DNA of 64,000 bases from Methylophaga sulfidovorans (GCF_900114205.1 NZ_FOSH01000008.1:1-64000), one strand, 5' to 3'. Positions 25,480 to 34,641 are shown, counted from the first letter of the stretch. Translations and numbers: made by a program. The notes: a model not told the origin generated them from the letters alone.

Positions 25480-26448
25480 GTGGCTTTAACTGAGTTTTCT
25501 CTGATAAAACAGTTCTTTGCTGATGCAACGCAAAAACGTCAGGATGTCATTGTCGATATTGGCGATGATTGTGCTGTCTTGTCATGTCCTGAAGATAGCA
25601 ATATTGCTATTTCCATCGATACCTTAGTTTCCGGTATTCATTTCTTTGCCGATGTTGACCCATACACGCTTGGTCATAAATCACTAGCTGTTGGCTTAAG
25701 TGATTTAGCTGCAATGGGAGCCACACCTGCCTGGTTTACCCTCGCGTTAACACTACCTGAGCTGAATGAAAACTGGTTATCCGCCTTTGCTGAGGGTATG
25801 GCTACCTTAGCTGCTGAGCATGATATTCAACTGGTGGGGGGCGATACCACAAAAGGTCCACTGAGTATCAGTATTCAGGTGCATGGTCTGGTGAGAAAGG
25901 GCGCTCAGCTACAACGCAGTCAAGCAAAGTCATCAGATAAGATCTACATTACCGGAACCCTTGGTGACGCTGGTGCTGCTTTACAGAAACGCTTAGCATC
26001 ATGGCAGCCAGAGATATTATCTGAAGCAGACTGGTCATTTTTGACTAAGCGCTTGCAACAGCCCACGCCTCGGCTAGCGATTTCTCAGAAAGTCTTACCC
26101 TATGTGAATGCAGCAATTGATATTTCAGACGGGTTATTAGCTGACCTCGGTCATATTTTGACGGCGAGTGGTAAGGGAGCCAAAATTAATCTGGATGCCA
26201 TTCCCTTATCTCCCAGTTTAAAAAAAATCGATAGGAAGCGGGCATTAGAGTTAGCGTTGAGTTCAGGGGATGATTATGAGCTCTGCTTTACGGTTCCTGC
26301 AGAACACGTTCCAGCGATTAAAGCATTAAACTTAGATATTCAGCAAATTGGTGAAATTACCGACGAACAACAGATTGTTCTGCTTAATGAAAATGGACAG
26401 CCATCGCTGCTAGATATCACCACCAAAGGGTATGATCATTTTGCCTAA
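25480..26448 (+). CDS. thiL: thiamine-monophosphate kinase
   Basis: ThiL phosphorylates thiamine monophosphate to the active cofactor TPP, the ligand of the riboswitch at 13081-13170. The 322-residue protein shows the PurM-like ATP-binding blocks DIGDDCAVLSCP, ISIDTLVSGIHFF, LSDLAAMGATPAWF, LVGGDTTKGPLSISI and IDISDGLLADLGHI. The start is GTG at 25480 with AAGG 7 nt upstream. It overlaps pgpA by 17 nt, giving the common nusB-thiL-pgpA order. Confidence 0.94.
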   Translation: MALTEFSLIKQFFADATQKRQDVIVDIGDDCAVLSCPEDSNIAISIDTLVSGIHFFADVDPYTLGHKSLAVGLSDLAAMGATPAWFTLALTLPELNENWLSAFAEGMATLAAEHDIQLVGGDTTKGPLSISIQVHGLVRKGAQLQRSQAKSSDKIYITGTLGDAGAALQKRLASWQPEILSEADWSFLTKRLQQPTPRLAISQKVLPYVNAAIDISDGLLADLGHILTASGKGAKINLDAIPLSPSLKKIDRKRALELALSSGDDYELCFTVPAEHVPAIKALNLDIQQIGEITDEQQIVLLNENGQPSLLDITTKGYDHFA

Positions 26449-26917
26449 AGTCACCTTTACACAATTATTAAAAAGACCGACTGCGTTTTTGGCTTATGGG
26501 TTTGGTTCTGGTCTGGCGCCAAAAGCACCGGGGACGTTTGGTACTTTAGCCGCTATTCCGGTTTTTTACCTGATGCAGCCATTAGGTTTGATTAGTTATC
26601 TTTTACTAACTGTGTTGTTTTTTATTGTTGGTATCTGGTTTTGTCAAAAAACGGTCGATTGGTTACAGCAGGATGATCCCTCCGCCATTGTCTGGGATGA
26701 GATCGTAGGTTATTTAATTACAATGATTGCCGCGCCGACCGGTTGGTTATGGATTGTATTGGGATTTGTGCTGTTCCGGATCTTCGATATTTGGAAACCC
26801 TGGCCAGTGAGTCTGGCTGACAAACAACTACATGGTGGTTTTGGCGTGATGTTAGATGATGTTATCGCCGGGTTATACGCTTTACTGATACTTCAGCTTA
26901 TAGCGTATTTTTTCTAA
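26432..26917 (+). CDS. pgpA: phosphatidylglycerophosphatase A
   Basis: PgpA dephosphorylates phosphatidylglycerophosphate to phosphatidylglycerol in the inner membrane. The 161-residue protein has the family N-terminus AYGFGSGLAPKAPGTFGTLA, several hydrophobic helices, IVWDEIVGYLITM, and the C-terminal FRIFDIWKPWPV with LDDVIAGLYA. All signature acidic residues are visible. It overlaps the 3' end of thiL by 17 nt, so translation is coupled, and faces the convergent PfkB kinase gene. Confidence 0.94.
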   Translation: MIILPKVTFTQLLKRPTAFLAYGFGSGLAPKAPGTFGTLAAIPVFYLMQPLGLISYLLLTVLFFIVGIWFCQKTVDWLQQDDPSAIVWDEIVGYLITMIAAPTGWLWIVLGFVLFRIFDIWKPWPVSLADKQLHGGFGVMLDDVIAGLYALLILQLIAYFF

Positions 26918-26942
26918 CCCGACGATAATCAATACTGCTGCT

Positions 26943-27842
26943 TTAGAGGATAGAAGCTGCGTCAATCTGGTGGTTTTGCGTACCATGATGAGCAATTTTT
27001 AAAGCACCTAGGGTTGAGGCGATTCTGCCTGTTTCTTCCCAGTCTTTACCATGCAAAATACCGTGTAATAGACCAGCACGGTATGCATCACCACAACCAG
27101 TCGGATCAACAACCTGAGCGGCTTTCTGACAGGCAATTTCAATGCGTTTACCTTCGGTATAGATATACGAACCTTCGGCACCACGGGTGATAATCAAGGC
27201 ATCAACATGACGAGCGATTTCTTCTTCTGGCAGTCCAGTACGATCCATAAACAATTGTGCCTCGTAATCGTTGAGAGCGATGTAACTGGCTTGTTCAGCA
27301 AAGGCCATTAATTCGTCACCATTAAACATCGGCAAACCCTGACCTGGATCGAAGATAAACGGGATACCAGCGGCTTTTAATTGTTCAGCGTGTTGAATCA
27401 TGCCGTCACGACCATCTGGGGCAATGATAGCCAGTTTGATATCTTTAGCTTCACTGATAGGTGTTTCATGAGCCAGGTTCATCGCACCGGGATGGAATGC
27501 GGTAATCTGATTATCATCCTGATCGGTGGTAATAAAGGCCTGAGCAGTGTAATGACCTTGTTTGACGTGAACATGGTCACGGCTAATATTTTTGGCATCC
27601 ATCCACTCTGCATACGGCGTGAAGTCGGTACCCACCGTACCCATTGGCATAGGATTATCACCAAGTAATTTCAGGTTATAGGCAATATTACCTGCACAGC
27701 CACCAAATTCACGCCGTAATTCTGGTACCAGAAAGGCGACATTTAACATGTGAACCTTATCCGGCAGGATATGGTTTTTGAATTTATCAGGGAAAACCAT
27801 AATATTGTCAAAAGCGAAGGAGCCACAAATGAGCACTGACAT
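26943..27842 (-). CDS. PfkB-family kinase, adenosine-kinase-like
   Basis: The 299-residue protein is a PfkB/ribokinase-fold small-molecule kinase. It has the N-terminal GGCAGNIAYNLKLLG motif and the C-terminal anion-hole/catalytic motif DPTGCGDAYRAG. Blocks such as MSVLICGSFAFDNIMVFPDKF resemble bacterial proteins annotated as adenosine kinase or carbohydrate kinase. Adenosine or another nucleoside is my best guess for the substrate, based on remembered similarity only. It lies 3 nt downstream of rnd on the same strand. Confidence 0.8.
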   Translation of the reverse strand: MSVLICGSFAFDNIMVFPDKFKNHILPDKVHMLNVAFLVPELRREFGGCAGNIAYNLKLLGDNPMPMGTVGTDFTPYAEWMDAKNISRDHVHVKQGHYTAQAFITTDQDDNQITAFHPGAMNLAHETPISEAKDIKLAIIAPDGRDGMIQHAEQLKAAGIPFIFDPGQGLPMFNGDELMAFAEQASYIALNDYEAQLFMDRTGLPEEEIARHVDALIITRGAEGSYIYTEGKRIEIACQKAAQVVDPTGCGDAYRAGLLHGILHGKDWEETGRIASTLGALKIAHHGTQNHQIDAASIL

Positions 27843-27845
27843 AAC

Positions 27846-28991
27846 TTAACTTTCCTTTATTTCTAAATGTGTAGGGTGGGCCTGGATACTGATTTTTCCT
27901 TGCATAAAGGCTTGCAAGGTATGCCCAATAATTTTATAGCGCCAGCCGTGTAATAAAGCACAGTCGTGGCCTCGAACCAATGATTCAATATCTTTACGGG
28001 TGGCGACAGCAGAAGGGGTGATTGACTGTTCATCACAACTTTTTCTCAACAGAGCCATCAATGCATCAATCAAGGCTTCTTGCTGATTGCTTAGAGCAGA
28101 AGGTCGTTTTAACACTGGCCATTGTTCTTTTGGAATTTCTTTCGCCGCGCTAATGACATTAATTAATGTCTTGCCGTAACGATCAATATCCCGAGATTCT
28201 AAACCTCGGATTTTTTTCATTGCGTCGACAGATGTGGGAGCAAATCGGGCTAAATCCAGCATCACATCATCTTTCAATATCCAGCGGCGGGGTAAATCAA
28301 CTTCAATAGCACGTTTTTCACGCCAGGCCCCAAGTTCTTGCAAAATGACTAACTGCTGACTTTTTAATCTGCCGGCACCTTTCACTCTTAGCCAGCTTTG
28401 TTGTGGATCTTCCTGATAGGTTTCTGTAGCGGTTAATGCGGCAAGGTCATCACTTAACCATTCCACACGACCTGTTCTGTTGAGTTCATCAACAAGTTGT
28501 AGATAGAGTTGGCGAAGATATCTGACATCATCAGCGGCATAGTCGACTTGTGCTTCTGACAGAGGTCGTTGACGCCAGTCTGTTCTTGCCTGACCTTTAT
28601 CAAGTTCAACACCGAGACATTGTTTAACCAAATTGCCATAACCAATTTGATCACCGTAGCCAAGCACGGTTGCGGCTAATTGCGTGTCAAAGACTTTTGG
28701 CGGGAGTGCATTTTTCATCAAGAAAAATAATTCTAAATCTTGTCTGGCAGCATGAAACACAACTGTGATGTTTTCAGAGTAAAACAATGACAGTAATGGT
28801 GATAAGTCACTGATTGCCAATGGGTCAACACAGGCGATGACATCATTATTGGCTACCTGGATCAGACATAATTGAGGGAAGTAAGTCTTTTCGCGATGAA
28901 ATTCGGTATCCACTGCCAGCCACTCGCTGTTTGCTAGCTGTTGGCAAAGTGTATTAAGACCGGCTTCTGTATTTACAAACTGAATAGTCAT
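27846..28991 (-). CDS. rnd: ribonuclease D
   Basis: RNase D is a 3'-5' exonuclease for tRNA precursor trimming. The 381-residue protein has the DEDD exonuclease motifs: VDTEFHREKTYFPQLCLIQ (D-x-E), FHAARQDLELF, and DYAADDVRYLRQLY. An HRDC-like helical region (residues about 205-290) and a C-terminal HRDC-related segment follow, as in E. coli. The stop is next to the PfkB kinase start. Confidence 0.94.
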   Translation of the reverse strand: MTIQFVNTEAGLNTLCQQLANSEWLAVDTEFHREKTYFPQLCLIQVANNDVIACVDPLAISDLSPLLSLFYSENITVVFHAARQDLELFFLMKNALPPKVFDTQLAATVLGYGDQIGYGNLVKQCLGVELDKGQARTDWRQRPLSEAQVDYAADDVRYLRQLYLQLVDELNRTGRVEWLSDDLAALTATETYQEDPQQSWLRVKGAGRLKSQQLVILQELGAWREKRAIEVDLPRRWILKDDVMLDLARFAPTSVDAMKKIRGLESRDIDRYGKTLINVISAAKEIPKEQWPVLKRPSALSNQQEALIDALMALLRKSCDEQSITPSAVATRKDIESLVRGHDCALLHGWRYKIIGHTLQAFMQGKISIQAHPTHLEIKES

Positions 28992-29034
28992 GCTGTGTCT
29001 TTAGAAAAGGAACACAGTATAGCCAGTTTCTTGA

Positions 29035-29925
29035 TCAATGCATAACCTGAGCCCGACGTGATGAGACCATATCTAAAACAGCACTCACAATAATGTCAGG
29101 TTGATGGAGATGAATGTCGTGGCCACTGTGGAAAGCAAATAGATGCTGACTATGTGGTGTGAGTTTCCATAAGTCTTGTTGTAGATGAACCCAGATCTTT
29201 TCACGATTTTCAGCATCCTTTTGGCCTTGCCATTCACTCTGACCACGACTGATTACAACTAATGGTACATTTGGCAGATGCCTGAGATGTTTAACTTGTA
29301 AGGCACTTTGATAGAGTGAAGAGATTTCAGATCGAGCAGCATTAATGGCCCGTTCTTTCAGCATAGACTGTTCGGTGGTCATTGGATCGCCCGATGGTTT
29401 AGGAAAGATGATGATATTTCGTTTGCGATTGTAATTTTGCGGCAGCTTAATATTTAACATTTCGTACTGATTCTCATGCGACGCATCGACAAGCACGATA
29501 CCCATTACTTCCTCTGGGTGATTAGCAGCGAAGACACGCATGTTATAACCACCAAATGAATGTCCAACTAAAATGAAAGGGCCTACTAATTTGGCTTTAT
29601 GAACCAGGGCTTCTAGCTCATTGGCAATTCGGACGCTGGTACGAGGTTGTGGTCCGGCATCACTCCAGCCATAACCCGCTCTGTCATACACACAAGTGTG
29701 AGTGTTTTTGGCAATTTTATTTTGGATATCAAACCAGGCTGTGGAGTCATCACCAAGACCAGTATCAATGATAACGGTAGGCTGTCCTTGACCCTTGCAT
29801 AGCATATGAAGTTTGTATCCACCCACATCATAACGAACACCGGGCGCCTTTGGATATTCTTCGGCAAAGGCAGAACTGAAAAACACACACAATATAATAG
29901 CAATGGATATGGAATTTATAGACAT
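29035..29925 (-). CDS. secreted alpha/beta hydrolase
   Basis: The 296-residue protein has an N-terminal signal peptide (MSINSISIAIILCVFFSSAFA, slightly over 20 residues to the AFA site) and an alpha/beta-hydrolase core: DTGLGDDSTAW oxyanion region, YDRAGYGWSD, nucleophile Ser in GHSFGGYNMR, a later Asp/His pair with HSGHDIHLHQPD at the C-terminus. The substrate is unknown; a periplasmic esterase or epoxide-hydrolase-like role is possible. The ATG at 29925 has GGAG upstream and gives a clean signal peptide; the earlier ATG at 29943 would add six residues. Confidence 0.82.
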   Translation of the reverse strand: MSINSISIAIILCVFFSSAFAEEYPKAPGVRYDVGGYKLHMLCKGQGQPTVIIDTGLGDDSTAWFDIQNKIAKNTHTCVYDRAGYGWSDAGPQPRTSVRIANELEALVHKAKLVGPFILVGHSFGGYNMRVFAANHPEEVMGIVLVDASHENQYEMLNIKLPQNYNRKRNIIIFPKPSGDPMTTEQSMLKERAINAARSEISSLYQSALQVKHLRHLPNVPLVVISRGQSEWQGQKDAENREKIWVHLQQDLWKLTPHSQHLFAFHSGHDIHLHQPDIIVSAVLDMVSSRRAQVMH

Positions 29926-29976
29926 CACATGCTCCGGGATCACTGTTACTGGAGCATAAATTTCGCGATGTGAAGT

Positions 29977-30228
29977 TTACGTGTAAGAAACTGTTTGTTC
30001 TTGGATTTTTTGCTGAAGTTGGGTCAGATCAAACGGCCAGTATAGTCGTTGTTTATCTGGAAATTCGACAACAGGAATATGTACGCCAAATTCTTCAACA
30101 AGTTTATCGTCATCACCAATTTCGATAAGCTCGATACTGATTTTATAACTCTGTGACGATGCGTGTAAAAGTTCCTGGGCTTGTTCGCATAAGTGGCAAC
30201 CTGCTGTTGTATAGAGCTTAATGAGCAT
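29977..30228 (-). CDS. glutaredoxin-like protein
   Basis: The 83-residue thioredoxin-fold protein has the redox site CHLC (Cys11-x2-Cys14) in TTAGCHLCEQAQELL, the cis-proline region HIPVV, and a C-terminal FDLTQLQQKI helix. It matches the glutaredoxin-like family (DUF836). Its ATG overlaps the moaB stop by one nucleotide (TAATG), so the two are translationally coupled. Confidence 0.85.
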   Translation of the reverse strand: MLIKLYTTAGCHLCEQAQELLHASSQSYKISIELIEIGDDDKLVEEFGVHIPVVEFPDKQRLYWPFDLTQLQQKIQEQTVSYT

Positions 30229-30743
30229 TATTTTTCTAATAAGCGTGGAATCAAGTCAATAAAATTGCAGGGTTTGTGAGTGGCATTCAACTGGTCATGA
30301 AGTATTTCATCCCATCCAGTAATACAAGCACCTTTAGAACCTGGTAGACAGAAAATAAATTTACCATTCGCTAGGCCTGCGATAGCACGACTTTGAACCG
30401 TCGATGTTTTAATAACATCATAAGAGCGGGCACGAAATAATTCGCCGAAGCCTTCAATTTCTTTATCGAATAATACTTTGACGGCTTCTGGCGTGCCATC
30501 CCGACCGGTCAGGCCCGTGCCGCCAGTGGTAATGATGACATCAATATCATCTTTGATTAACCATTGTGAAATCACCGCTCTAATTCGATAAGTATCATCA
30601 GCCACAATGTCACGATGACTGACGCTATGACCATCTGCGATAGCTTTATCTTGCAGCACATCTCCTGAGGCGTCGTTGTCTTTAGTGCGTGTATCAGATA
30701 TTGTCAAAATAGCAATGTTGACAGGAATAAATTCTGAGCCCAT
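30228..30743 (-). CDS. moaB: molybdenum cofactor biosynthesis protein B
   Basis: MoaB/MogA-family proteins adenylate molybdopterin. The 171-residue protein has VNIAILTISDTRTKDNDASG, ITTGGTGLTGRDGTPE and LPGSKGACITGWDEIL, the usual family blocks, and lacks any extra domain. In bacteria with MogA elsewhere the role of MoaB is partly redundant. It is divergent from the OmpA-family lipoprotein gene and coupled to the glutaredoxin-like gene. Confidence 0.93.
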   Translation of the reverse strand: MGSEFIPVNIAILTISDTRTKDNDASGDVLQDKAIADGHSVSHRDIVADDTYRIRAVISQWLIKDDIDVIITTGGTGLTGRDGTPEAVKVLFDKEIEGFGELFRARSYDVIKTSTVQSRAIAGLANGKFIFCLPGSKGACITGWDEILHDQLNATHKPCNFIDLIPRLLEK

Positions 30744-30837
30744 TTGGTACCTGTTTTAAAATGATATTTTCGGAACCAGTATAATGAGCATCCAGTCTAC
30801 GGTCTAGAATCCATTAAAAATCCTAGGAGAAAATTAG

Positions 30838-31512
30838 ATGAAGAAAATTGTCTTGGTGTCACTTATTGCAGCGGCCTTAAGCGGCTGTGCAGCCGATGAT
30901 CCTAATCAAAAAACAAAAACAGGTGCAGCAATAGGTGCAGCGGCTGGTGCTTTGCTGGGATATGCGGTGGATGATGGCGCCGGGGGCGTGTTAGCTGGTG
31001 CAGCTGTAGGTGCACTTGCTGGTGGTGGTGTCGGTCACTATATGGACAAACAGAAACAGGAAATGGATGCGGCATTGGCTGATGAACGTGCTCGTAATGA
31101 ATTAAAAATCCAACAATTGGAAAATGAAACACTGAAAATTGATATCGCCAGTGAAGTATCATTCGATTTTGACAGCGCTGGGTTAAAGCCAGCATTTATG
31201 CCGACATTGAATAAAGTGGCTGATATTTTACAAAGATACCCCAACACAATCATTCACGTGGTTGGCTATACAGACAGCGTAGGGTCAGAAAGTTACAATA
31301 TGAAGCTATCTGAGCGCAGAGCACAGTCCGTTGTTGATTATTTATCATCCAGAGGTGTGTCTTCCAGTCGTTTATACGCTATTGGTAAAGGCGAGAGTGA
31401 TCCGCGTGCTAGCAATGATACTGAAGCCGGACGACAATTAAATCGTCGTGTCGAACTGTTTGTTAAACCTGTTATTGAAGGACAAGAGTCTGAAGCCTAC
31501 CAAACGCCGTAA
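30838..31512 (+). CDS. OmpA-family outer membrane lipoprotein (YiaD-like)
   Basis: The 224-residue protein has a lipoprotein signal with lipobox LSGC (Cys18), a glycine-zipper segment (about residues 29-68, rich in Gly and Ala), a short charged coiled region, and a C-terminal OmpA peptidoglycan-binding domain: DFDSAGLKPAF, VVGYTDSVGSESYNMKLSERRA, and RQLNRRVELFV. It tethers the outer membrane to peptidoglycan. A good ribosome site (AGGAG) precedes the ATG. Its 3' end overlaps the rlmB reading frame. Confidence 0.9.
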   Translation: MKKIVLVSLIAAALSGCAADDPNQKTKTGAAIGAAAGALLGYAVDDGAGGVLAGAAVGALAGGGVGHYMDKQKQEMDAALADERARNELKIQQLENETLKIDIASEVSFDFDSAGLKPAFMPTLNKVADILQRYPNTIIHVVGYTDSVGSESYNMKLSERRAQSVVDYLSSRGVSSSRLYAIGKGESDPRASNDTEAGRQLNRRVELFVKPVIEGQESEAYQTP

Positions 31513-32278
31513 AACTAAAACGGCCCACCACGCTCCGATCGATCCGGATATCATCTTCGGCCTGCATGCTGTGCAGGCCGCTTTGGAAGTGCCTGTTAGC
31601 CGAGTGAAAGAAATCTGGCTTGCGGCTGAGCGTCAAGATAGTCGAGTCGAGAATGTTCTGAATGCTGCTCAGGAGCAAGGTGTGGTTATTCACTTTTCTG
31701 AACGTGAAACCCTCGATAAGATTGCACCAGAAGTTCAGCATCAAGGCTGTGTGGCTAAGTGTCGACCGTTGGATAGTCTGGATGAAAAAGGCTTATTCGA
31801 TCTGCTCGATTCACTTGATGAACCACCCTTGTTATTAATTCTGGACGGGGTGCAGGATCCACATAATCTCGGGGCCTGTTTACGAACGGCCGAGGCCTCT
31901 GGCGCGCATGCTGTTATCGCTCCCAAGGATCGTGCATCTGGTTTAACGGCAACAGCGATTAAAATATCCAGTGGTTCGGCAGAACGCTTACCTTTTGTTC
32001 AAGTGACCAATATTGCGCGATTGATGCGTGAACTTCAGCAAAGAGGTGTTTGGCTCATCGGTACCTCTGGTGATAGCGAAACCACACTGTATCAAACAAA
32101 ACTGACCGGTCCGATGGCCATTGTGCTTGGCGCTGAAGGCAAAGGTATTCGCCACCTAACACGTGAGAACTGTGATGAAGTGGTTTTTATTCCTATGCAA
32201 GGACAAGCTGAAAGCCTGAATGTATCAGTCGCCGCTGGTGTCTGCTTATTTGAAGCATTTCGTCAACGCAGCTTGTGA
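31490..32278 (+). CDS. rlmB: 23S rRNA (guanosine-2251-2'-O)-methyltransferase
   Basis: RlmB methylates G2251 of 23S rRNA. The protein has the substrate-binding domain with IIFGLHAVQAALE and the SpoU/TrmH knot motifs ILDGVQDPHNLGACLRTAEA, IVLGAEGKGIRHL and ESLNVSVAAGVCLFEA. The start is uncertain. The frame opens at GTG 31448, but no ribosome site precedes it. AAGGA at about 31478-31482 suits initiation at CTG 31490 (262 residues), which would be a rare start. TTG codons at 31460 and 31475 are other options. The core begins near residue DPDII in any case, so function is not in doubt. Confidence 0.9.
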   Translation: MKPTKRRKTKTAHHAPIDPDIIFGLHAVQAALEVPVSRVKEIWLAAERQDSRVENVLNAAQEQGVVIHFSERETLDKIAPEVQHQGCVAKCRPLDSLDEKGLFDLLDSLDEPPLLLILDGVQDPHNLGACLRTAEASGAHAVIAPKDRASGLTATAIKISSGSAERLPFVQVTNIARLMRELQQRGVWLIGTSGDSETTLYQTKLTGPMAIVLGAEGKGIRHLTRENCDEVVFIPMQGQAESLNVSVAAGVCLFEAFRQRSL

Positions 32279-32302
32279 TAAGTACCTGAATTCAAGTAAA
32301 AT
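32273..32302 (+). promoter_or_regulatory. candidate promoter of the rpsF operon
   Basis: TTGTGA (32273-32278) and TAAAAT (32297-32302) are separated by 18 nt, straddling the end of rlmB. The leader that follows (about 90 nt) ends with GAGGAG before rpsF. Confidence 0.4.
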
Positions 32303-32395
32303 GTTTGATTGCTTTAGATTCTGATTCGTCAGTTAAGCAAAACTCCTTGCTTTGTGGCTAAGACCATAAAGCTGTTTAAACCGTGAGGAGCTCAA

Positions 32396-32734
32396 ATGAG
32401 ACATTACGAAATCGTGTTTCTGGTCCACCCTGATCAGAGTGAACAAGTGCCTGGCATGATCGAGCGCTATACCCAAACACTGACAAGCGAAGGTGGTCAA
32501 GTCCATCGTTTAGAAGATTGGGGCCGTCGTCAACTTGCATACCCAATCAATAAAGTACACAAAGCACATTATGTTCTTATGAACGTTGAATGTGGTGTTG
32601 AACAGTTGAATGAAGTCACTACTGCATTCCGTTTCAACGATGCTGTTATTCGTCATCTGGTTGTTAACATGGAAGAAGCTGTTACCGAAGCTTCACCTAT
32701 GATGCAAAAAGAAGACGAGAAAAAATCAGCTTAA
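32396..32734 (+). CDS. rpsF: 30S ribosomal protein S6
   Basis: The 112-residue protein has the S6 signature: [18 protein letters not shown], then [41 protein letters not shown]. It binds S18 in the small-subunit platform. A strong GAGGAG ribosome site precedes it. It heads the rpsF-rpsR-DUF2232-rplI operon. Confidence 0.97.
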   Translation: MRHYEIVFLVHPDQSEQVPGMIERYTQTLTSEGGQVHRLEDWGRRQLAYPINKVHKAHYVLMNVECGVEQLNEVTTAFRFNDAVIRHLVVNMEEAVTEASPMMQKEDEKKSA

Positions 32735-32764
32735 TACTGCTGCAGACTTTTAGGAGAATTCATA

Positions 32765-32992
32765 ATGGCACGTTTTTTTAGACGTAGAAAATTTTGTCGC
32801 TTTACTGCCGAAGGCATTAAACAAATCGATTATAAAGATGTAAATTTGTTAAAAAATTACGTCACTGAAACAGGAAAAATCGTACCGAGCCGTATCACAG
32901 GTACTAAAGCACGCTACCAGCGTCAGCTTTCAACTTGTGTGAAGCGTGCGCGTTTCCTGGCATTGTTGCCATACTGCGACATGCACAAATAA
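32765..32992 (+). CDS. rpsR: 30S ribosomal protein S18
   Basis: The 75-residue basic protein begins [17 protein letters not shown] and contains [27 protein letters not shown] and [18 protein letters not shown], the full S18 pattern. An RBS TAGGAG precedes the ATG. It pairs with S6 on the ribosome and is spaced 30 nt from rpsF. Confidence 0.98.
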   Translation: MARFFRRRKFCRFTAEGIKQIDYKDVNLLKNYVTETGKIVPSRITGTKARYQRQLSTCVKRARFLALLPYCDMHK

Positions 32993-33026
32993 TTTGTCTT
33001 GATCTAAGCACTTAAACATATCAGTT

Positions 33027-33953
33027 ATGCTGTTTAAAGTTATTGCCTCTTATGCCATGCAAGGCCGTTGGAAAGCGGCTGCAACAACAGCCCTGTTGTC
33101 AGTGTTAGCGATCATCTTTCCACCACTGAATTATTTATCAAGTGGAGTGATTTCGTTAACGACATTAAGAATGGGCCCACGTGAAGGCGTGAGCGTTATT
33201 CTGTCAACACTAGTTGTGTTTGCTTTACTTGCTGCGTTTTTAGTAGGGCAATTGTGGGTTGCAGGTTTGGTGTTACTAACCAGTTGGTTACCGGTTTATC
33301 TGGTGACGCTGGTACTTGGTTATACACGTTCATTTGCATTGTCTTTATTAACGGCGAGTGGTTTAGGTATTCTGGTTGTACTAATGCTGCATCTGTTTAT
33401 CCCAGATACAACAGCCTGGTGGCAACAGATGTTAAAGCCATTCATCGATAATCTTAGTCAACAGCCTAGCTGGCAATTAAATGCAACGCAGACCGAGCAA
33501 GTGGCGATTAGACTCTCTGGTTTAATGACAGGGTTGGTTGCTGCTGGTGTGTGTCTGAATGCGATTTTAGGCATCATTATTGGTCGTGCCTGGCAGTCTG
33601 AACTCTATAATCCAGGTGCATTTGGTGCAGAGTTTAAGCAGTTAAAATTAGGCAAAGCACCAGCTGTATTGACAGCAATTTTAATGATTATGGCATTGAC
33701 ACCGGTTGGCGGCTATGTGCCATGGCTAATAGATTGTTTACCAGTGATGCTGGTAGTGTTTGGTGTTCAAGGTTTAGCTATCGTGCATGCTATTGTGGCG
33801 ATAAAACAAAAAAGTAAAGCATGGTTAGTTACTATCTATGTTTTACTCGTCATTATGCTGCCGCAAATAGTAATGATACTAGCTAGCCTGGGTGTATTAG
33901 ATCAGTGGTTTAATTTACGTGATCGCTCTAAAAAGAGTGGTACGGGTATTTGA
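33027..33953 (+). CDS. DUF2232 (YybS-like) membrane protein
   Basis: The 308-residue protein is polytopic, with about eight hydrophobic helices and few charged residues (for example ALLAAFLVGQLWVAGLVLL). It matches DUF2232 by membrane topology and place: it sits between rpsR and rplI in Pseudomonas-type genomes, where the gene is often noted but not understood. No functional motif is visible. Gene starts 34 nt after rpsR and shares its transcript. Confidence 0.8.
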   Translation: MLFKVIASYAMQGRWKAAATTALLSVLAIIFPPLNYLSSGVISLTTLRMGPREGVSVILSTLVVFALLAAFLVGQLWVAGLVLLTSWLPVYLVTLVLGYTRSFALSLLTASGLGILVVLMLHLFIPDTTAWWQQMLKPFIDNLSQQPSWQLNATQTEQVAIRLSGLMTGLVAAGVCLNAILGIIIGRAWQSELYNPGAFGAEFKQLKLGKAPAVLTAILMIMALTPVGGYVPWLIDCLPVMLVVFGVQGLAIVHAIVAIKQKSKAWLVTIYVLLVIMLPQIVMILASLGVLDQWFNLRDRSKKSGTGI

Positions 33954-33990
33954 ATAAGCAATCGATTTGATTGCGAATGAGGGTAGAACG

Positions 33991-34539
33991 ATGCAAGTTA
34001 TATTGCTAGAAAAAGTTCAAAAGCTTGGTAATCTGGGCGATGAAGTAAGTGTTAAGTCTGGTTTTGGACGTAACTTCTTAGTACCTAAAGGTAAAGCATT
34101 ACCTGCAACTAAGCTTAACAGAGAAAAGTTTGAAGCACGTCGTGCTGATCTGGAAGCTGCAGCCGCGAAAGTATTAGCTGAAGCTGAAGCGCGTAAAGCG
34201 AAACTGGTTGCTGCCGGTTCTCTTGATATTATGGCTAACGCTGGTGTTGAGGGTAAATTATTCGGTTCAATTACAGCTGCAGATATTGCTGATGCATTAA
34301 ATGCTGCTGGTGCTGATATTGATCGCAATGAAGTTCGCTTGCCAACAGGTCCATTACGTCACACAGGCGAATACAACATTGATATTCAATTGCATGCAGA
34401 TGTTGTTGAAGTAGTTAAAGTCAATGTAAGCTCAGAAGCTGAACTGCAAGCAAAAGCTGAAGCAGAAGAAGCTAAAAAAGCAAGAGAAGCAGCTTTGGAA
34501 GAAGCTGAAGCCATTGCTAAAGCACAAGAAGAAGCGTAA
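33991..34539 (+). CDS. rplI: 50S ribosomal protein L9, C-terminally extended
   Basis: The protein has the canonical L9 N-domain [19 protein letters not shown] with [20 protein letters not shown], the central helix, and the C-domain [16 protein letters not shown] and [13 protein letters not shown]. The start at 33991 (not 33967) gives the invariant MQVILL N-terminus. At 182 residues it is about 33 longer than E. coli L9 (149). The extra tail after KVNVSSE is almost wholly Ala/Glu/Lys and likely a helix. A terminator follows. Confidence 0.94.
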   Translation: MQVILLEKVQKLGNLGDEVSVKSGFGRNFLVPKGKALPATKLNREKFEARRADLEAAAAKVLAEAEARKAKLVAAGSLDIMANAGVEGKLFGSITAADIADALNAAGADIDRNEVRLPTGPLRHTGEYNIDIQLHADVVEVVKVNVSSEAELQAKAEAEEAKKAREAALEEAEAIAKAQEEA

Positions 34540-34546
34540 TAAGAAT

Positions 34547-34584
34547 ATGGAGGCTGGGCTCACTGTCTGGCCTCCATTTTTTTA
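34547..34584 (+). terminator. terminator of the ribosomal operon
   Basis: ATGGAGGC pairs with GCCTCCAT around a 15-nt loop, followed by seven T residues, 7 nt after the rplI stop. Confidence 0.92.
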
Positions 34585-34641
34585 TTTTCATCATCTCATG
34601 TATGAGAATTGTTTCTTAGTTAAATAGAGGCTATAAACACT

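Noticed and set aside
32303-32395. S6:S18-binding autoregulatory leader upstream of rpsF
   Set aside because: The leader is the right size, but I could not draw a stem with the expected bulged motif with confidence.
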